DNA of 9,971 nt from Bacteroidia bacterium (GTDB lineage Bacteria; Bacteroidota; Bacteroidia; Bacteroidales; BM520). This document shows, piece after piece, positions 7,113-9,971 of the stretch. The stretch spans positions 1 to 9,971 of the forward strand of contig RZYD01000066.1 of the NCBI GenBank assembly GCA_009930445.1, given 5' to 3'. Position 1 is the first letter of the stretch. Each line of letters begins with the position of its first letter. A program made the position numbers and the translations under genes. The notes under the pieces were generated by a model that saw nothing but the letters and a program-made list of their open reading frames with translations, had not been told where the DNA came from and did not search any database.

Positions 7113-7447
7113 GTTAGCCAGATGGCTTACTATCCCCTTATTCTAATGGGTTCTATTTGTAATTACGAACGCTTCCAGTGCAGGAAAATATCCGGTATAC
7201 GAATGTTGTGGTGCTGTAGGTTTGTTTTCCGGATAAATATTTTCATATCTTTGGTTGTTCTAAAAGAACCGGATGTTTATAGAAACCATGGATCTTGTGC
7301 TATAAATAGCCCTCGGCTTTCTGTCAGGGTTAATTGATGTTTCGGTATTTTTATATCGTATAGAATTGTTTTACTTTCACTATCATTTCCCTTTCACCGG
7401 TAAAAATTAGTAAAAGCCGGTTTACCTGACATTTAAAAATATAAAGC
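7113..7447 (+). other. Gene-free region upstream of the methyltransferase: leader or possible small RNA
   Basis: Between the lipoprotein stop and the methyltransferase start are 349 bases with no convincing gene. A 71-codon frame at 7122-7337 has no family resemblance, an odd Cys/Trp/Arg-rich composition and no supporting start context. The region holds a good promoter (7221-7253). Past it are a small hairpin GTTCT-AAA-AGAAC (7256-7268), a weak AGCCCT/AGGGTT stem near 7308-7331, and an ACCGG/CCGGT pair at about 7397-7422. A second, weaker -7 element (TAGAATTG near 7361-7368) lies closer to the methyltransferase. I recognise no known riboswitch. Confidence 0.4.
7221..7253 (+). promoter_or_regulatory. 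Promoter match TTTG, 21 bases, TATCTTTG
   Basis: Both halves match the Bacteroidota consensus exactly: TTTG at 7221-7224 and TATCTTTG at 7246-7253, separated by 21 bases, the same spacing as at the DUF6873 promoter. Transcription would begin near 7258-7262, about 190 bases before the methyltransferase ATG. It either drives that gene with a long leader or makes a separate short RNA. Confidence 0.5.
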
Positions 7448-8221
7448 ATGAGTGATAATAACAAATCAATACACGATTTTGACTTCCAACTGATTTGCGA
7501 ATATTTTTCACAGTTTGAGCAACAAGGCCCTGGAAGTCCGGAGGCCACATTAAAGGCGCTGAGTTTTATTGATCCACTAAACGATGCTTCACGGATTGCA
7601 GATCTGGGTTGCGGCACGGGCGGCCCCACTATGGTTTTGGCGCAAAATGCGCCTGGTTTAATAACAGGATTGGATTTATTTCCGCAATTCATCGATCGTT
7701 TTAATAAAAATGCCGTAGCGCTGAATCTTCATCACCGGGTAAAAGGCATTGTGGGCTCCATGGATTGTCTTCCTTTTCAGGACGAAGAGCTCGATCTGAT
7801 CTGGTCGGAAGGAGCCATTTATACGATGGGTTTTGAAAAAGGGATCAATGAATGGCGTCGTTACATAAAACAACGGGGTTATCTTGCTGTTTCAGAGGCC
7901 TCGTGGTTTACCGGGCATCGCCCCGAAGAGATCGATGCTTTCTGGACTGCAGCGTATCCCGAAATCGATACCATCGCTGTAAAAGTAGCGCAAATGCAAC
8001 AAGCAGGATATCTTCCTGTTGCCACTTTCATCTTGCCGGAAGACTGCTGGACCACTCGTTTTTATGCTCCACAGGTAGCGGTACAGGACGAATACCTGAA
8101 AAAATATGGTGGAAATAAAACGGTGGAAGACTTTATTGCAAACGAGCGCCATGAAATGGAACTCTACCAAAAATACAAAGCGTATTATGGGTATGTATTT
8201 TATATCGGGAAAAAAATTTAA
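7448..8221 (+). CDS. Class I SAM-dependent methyltransferase
   Basis: A 257-residue cytosolic methyltransferase of the seven-beta-strand (Rossmann) class, which moves the methyl group of S-adenosylmethionine to an unidentified acceptor. Motif I is ADLGCGTGG (51-59), which binds SAM. The acidic residue at the end of strand 2 is Asp76 (TGLDLF). Motif III is GSMDCLPF (103-110), and motif IV is DLIWSEGAIY (116-125). The N-terminal FDFQLICEYF and the C-terminal YKAYYGYVFYIGKK are strongly reminiscent of a Bacteroides methyltransferase subfamily of the same length that I recall as a structural-genomics target, so the gene seems complete at both ends. The ATG start is preceded by an A/T-rich stretch with no Shine-Dalgarno. 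It is a single-gene unit: the lipoprotein terminator lies upstream and a convergent hairpin downstream. The acceptor (small molecule, lipid or quinone-type) cannot be decided from sequence. Confidence 0.93.
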   Translation: MSDNNKSIHDFDFQLICEYFSQFEQQGPGSPEATLKALSFIDPLNDASRIADLGCGTGGPTMVLAQNAPGLITGLDLFPQFIDRFNKNAVALNLHHRVKGIVGSMDCLPFQDEELDLIWSEGAIYTMGFEKGINEWRRYIKQRGYLAVSEASWFTGHRPEEIDAFWTAAYPEIDTIAVKVAQMQQAGYLPVATFILPEDCWTTRFYAPQVAVQDEYLKKYGGNKTVEDFIANERHEMELYQKYKAYYGYVFYIGKKI

Positions 8222-8236
8222 CTCGTTTTTTTTTGA

Positions 8237-8277
8237 TAATGAAAGGGAGGCGGCCTTTTTATGGTCGTCTCTCATTA
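8237..8277 (+). terminator. Hairpin between the convergent methyltransferase and M1 peptidase genes
   Basis: A long imperfect stem: TAATGA / TCATTA outside and GAGGCGGCC / GGTCGTCTC inside (two G-T wobble pairs), with a four-base AAGG bulge on the left arm and a T-rich loop. An alternative small stem AAAGG / CCTTT (8242-8259) runs straight into the T tract of that loop and looks like a classical terminator for the plus strand. A run of nine T residues also precedes the hairpin at 8226-8234. It probably ends methyltransferase transcription; on the minus strand there is no T tract after it. Confidence 0.45.
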
Positions 8278-8338
8278 CTGCGTAGGGTATACCATGGAGT
8301 AACGGGAGTATTGTTTGGTTATTCTGACGGATGCTGTG

Positions 8339-9971
8339 TTAACGCTTTACTATTTTTTGTGTTTCTACAACCTGTCCGTACTCGGTCAGGCGGGCAGTAT
8401 ATGTTCCGGCATGACAAGAGGAGGCATCCCAGACCATGACGTGATTCCCGACACAAGCAGAAGAAAAAACGAGCCTTCCCGACGACTCAAATATCTCAAC
8501 TTCAGCAGATTCAATGTCTGAAATTACAAAAGTAAACTGCCGTTGCGCAGGATTGGGAAAAATCAACATAGATTGCTGGTTTTTTTGAGTAGCCTTGGTT
8601 CCCACATACTGTTCATCCCAAACGGCCAGCGTGAAATCTCCTTTTTGAAGGGGTGTTATCAGGTATCCCACCGACCATGGGCCCATTTGTGAAAAAGAAA
8701 CCGGAGCCCAGGGCATAGTGGCATCTGCCCGATGCAGTAATACCAGCGAATCGTTCATACTGGTAATGATTCCATCATCGAGAAAATTGGCTTTACTGTA
8801 AAAGAAATGCAGGTTGCCTTCGGTGGTTTCAGGGAATACCCCGTCGATATGCCAGTATCGGTAATCGCTTAACGTAAGCCCTTCCACCGGAGGATCGATG
8901 GATTCGGGGGCTACCCAATAATGGGCAGCATAAACAAAAATGCTATCTGCAGCGGGGTTTACAATATCTGCTTTTACAAAAGCACGGGTAAAATTTACCA
9001 TCCCCGGCGTACGAAATATTACCCCTTCACCGGTAGTTGCTTCCATCATCTTGTCGTACAGGTCGGGAATAACCGCTACGGGAGTAAAAGGCAGATCGGA
9101 ATAGGTTGTACTGCCAATAGCTCCATCGAACGCTATCGTACGCGTTGCCTCTTCCATCGATTCGCTAAAAAAAACAAGATCGAAACGGTTGCCATCACCG
9201 ATAAATTCTCTTCCTTTCATTTTTTGTTCAATAGTAACTTCTACTTCACCTTTTTCGTTGTGGGTTACCTGTTGAAGCGTATATCCGGGGGTTCCGGGTG
9301 TAAAAACCCAATTATCGAAAAAAGCAGTAAGGTCTAAACCGGAAGAAGCGGCAAAAGCATCCCGTAATTCTTCAGAGGTTGCATCATGGTATTGAAAGGT
9401 TGTCAAATAGTCTTTGGCTGCCTGAAAGAAAAGGGTATCCCCCATATAATTACGTAGCGTGTGGATAACCAATGCACCTTTTTCGTAGGATGTAGTACCA
9501 TAAGTAACATGCTGAGGGACAGCATTCAGGGCATAATAACCTCCATCACCGGAAGTAGTATGTACATATTGCAATACCTCTTTATGAATGTCTTCCATCA
9601 GGTCAATGTAGGTTGAGTGACCATAAATAGTTTCGGTATAGAATATTTCGTTGTATTTTCCCCATCCTTCGTTCACCCACATTTCTTCTGCGCGGTGGCA
9701 GGTAGTGGCATCACCAAACCACATGTGAGAAAGTTCATGAACCCAGAGGCTTTCGTATGTCAGATTACCATTCATCGCAAAATGCGGATACGAAATATTT
9801 CCAACGTGCTCCATGGCGCCAATAGCCGTTCCCGAATACCCGATTTTATGAAAAGGATAGGGTCCCCATTTTTCTTCAAAAAGAGCCATAACGTCATGGA
9901 GATGGACGAATGACCCTTCTACCTTATCGATTTCGGAAGGGCGGGCAAAAATTTCGACAGGAATTTCACGC
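8339..9971 (-). CDS. Secreted M1 family zinc aminopeptidase with T9SS sorting domain, 5'-partial
   Basis: The C-terminal 543 complete codons of a gluzincin aminopeptidase, which removes N-terminal residues from peptides outside the cell. The frame stays open to the right edge, with M1-like sequence before the first internal ATG (9887-9889), so that ATG is not the start; signal peptide and N-terminal beta domain are off-window. Counting from that Met, the substrate-binding motif is GAMEH (24-28), a His variant of GAMEN. The zinc site HELSH (51-55) is followed after 18 residues by Glu74 (WVNEGW), the intact HExxH-x18-E. The likely catalytic Tyr is Tyr135 (SYEKGA). The catalytic part ends near 205, followed by beta-rich domains. 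The last 75 residues (coding 8342-8566) start with IFPNPAQ and end with ETQKIVKR, a type A C-terminal sorting domain. The protein should cross the outer membrane by type IX secretion. It converges on the methyltransferase gene. Confidence 0.93.
   Translation of the reverse strand, partial: REIPVEIFARPSEIDKVEGSFVHLHDVMALFEEKWGPYPFHKIGYSGTAIGAMEHVGNISYPHFAMNGNLTYESLWVHELSHMWFGDATTCHRAEEMWVNEGWGKYNEIFYTETIYGHSTYIDLMEDIHKEVLQYVHTTSGDGGYYALNAVPQHVTYGTTSYEKGALVIHTLRNYMGDTLFFQAAKDYLTTFQYHDATSEELRDAFAASSGLDLTAFFDNWVFTPGTPGYTLQQVTHNEKGEVEVTIEQKMKGREFIGDGNRFDLVFFSESMEEATRTIAFDGAIGSTTYSDLPFTPVAVIPDLYDKMMEATTGEGVIFRTPGMVNFTRAFVKADIVNPAADSIFVYAAHYWVAPESIDPPVEGLTLSDYRYWHIDGVFPETTEGNLHFFYSKANFLDDGIITSMNDSLVLLHRADATMPWAPVSFSQMGPWSVGYLITPLQKGDFTLAVWDEQYVGTKATQKNQQSMLIFPNPAQRQFTFVISDIESAEVEIFESSGRLVFSSACVGNHVMVWDASSCHAGTYTARLTEYGQVVETQKIVKR

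Noticed and set aside
7122..7337. 71-codon frame in the region before the methyltransferase
   Set aside because: It starts inside a hairpin just after a terminator, runs through the promoter match at 7221-7253, and encodes a Cys/Trp/Arg-rich sequence with no recognisable features.
8921..9337. 138-codon open frame opposite the M1 peptidase gene
   Set aside because: It is antisense to a well-supported gene with no domain resemblance.
1..9971. Search for a defence system, mobile element or CRISPR array
   Set aside because: No transposase, integrase, nuclease-helicase pair, toxin-antitoxin pair, spaced direct repeats or terminal inverted repeats were seen. The genes are housekeeping, envelope or metabolic types with uniform composition.

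Overview
The window looks like an ordinary chromosomal segment of a Bacteroidota bacterium (Bacteroidia-like, moderate GC). Four things point there: a secreted M1 aminopeptidase ending in a type IX secretion C-terminal sorting domain; start regions with no clear Shine-Dalgarno; several exact matches to the Bacteroidota -7 promoter element TAnnTTTG close to gene starts; and a primase and a methyltransferase whose sequences resemble Bacteroides-type homologues. I see no insertion sequence, phage gene, tRNA, rRNA or CRISPR array.

Layout. Positions 4-978 (+) hold an unrecognised protein that may begin left of the window. It converges on a minus-strand aspartate/glutamate racemase family gene (1016-1708). 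A minus-strand block follows: a DUF6873/pentein-like protein (5727-6437), primase dnaG (3740-5704) and a secreted M28 zinc peptidase with PA and PDZ domains (1901-3679). They are transcribed in the order DUF6873, dnaG, M28, with gaps of 22 and 60 bases, so co-transcription is possible; dnaG also has an exact -7 element overlapping the stop codon of the gene before it. Divergent from this block is a plus-strand lipoprotein gene (6604-7098) with a hairpin terminator directly at its stop. Then comes 349 bases without a convincing gene but with a good promoter match (7221-7253), followed by a SAM-dependent methyltransferase (7448-8221). A convergent intergenic hairpin separates this from the minus-strand M1 peptidase (8339-9971), whose N-terminal part lies off the right edge.

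The genes do not form one obvious pathway. DnaG is housekeeping replication. The M28 enzyme, the M1 enzyme and the lipoprotein are envelope or secreted proteins, consistent with a protein-degrading Bacteroidota lifestyle. The racemase and methyltransferase are small cytosolic enzymes of unknown substrate. I found no convincing novel multigene system. The points most worth a second look are the unknown first gene, the pentein-like protein beside dnaG, the EF-hand-like loop in the lipoprotein, and the promoter and long leader or possible small RNA ahead of the methyltransferase.
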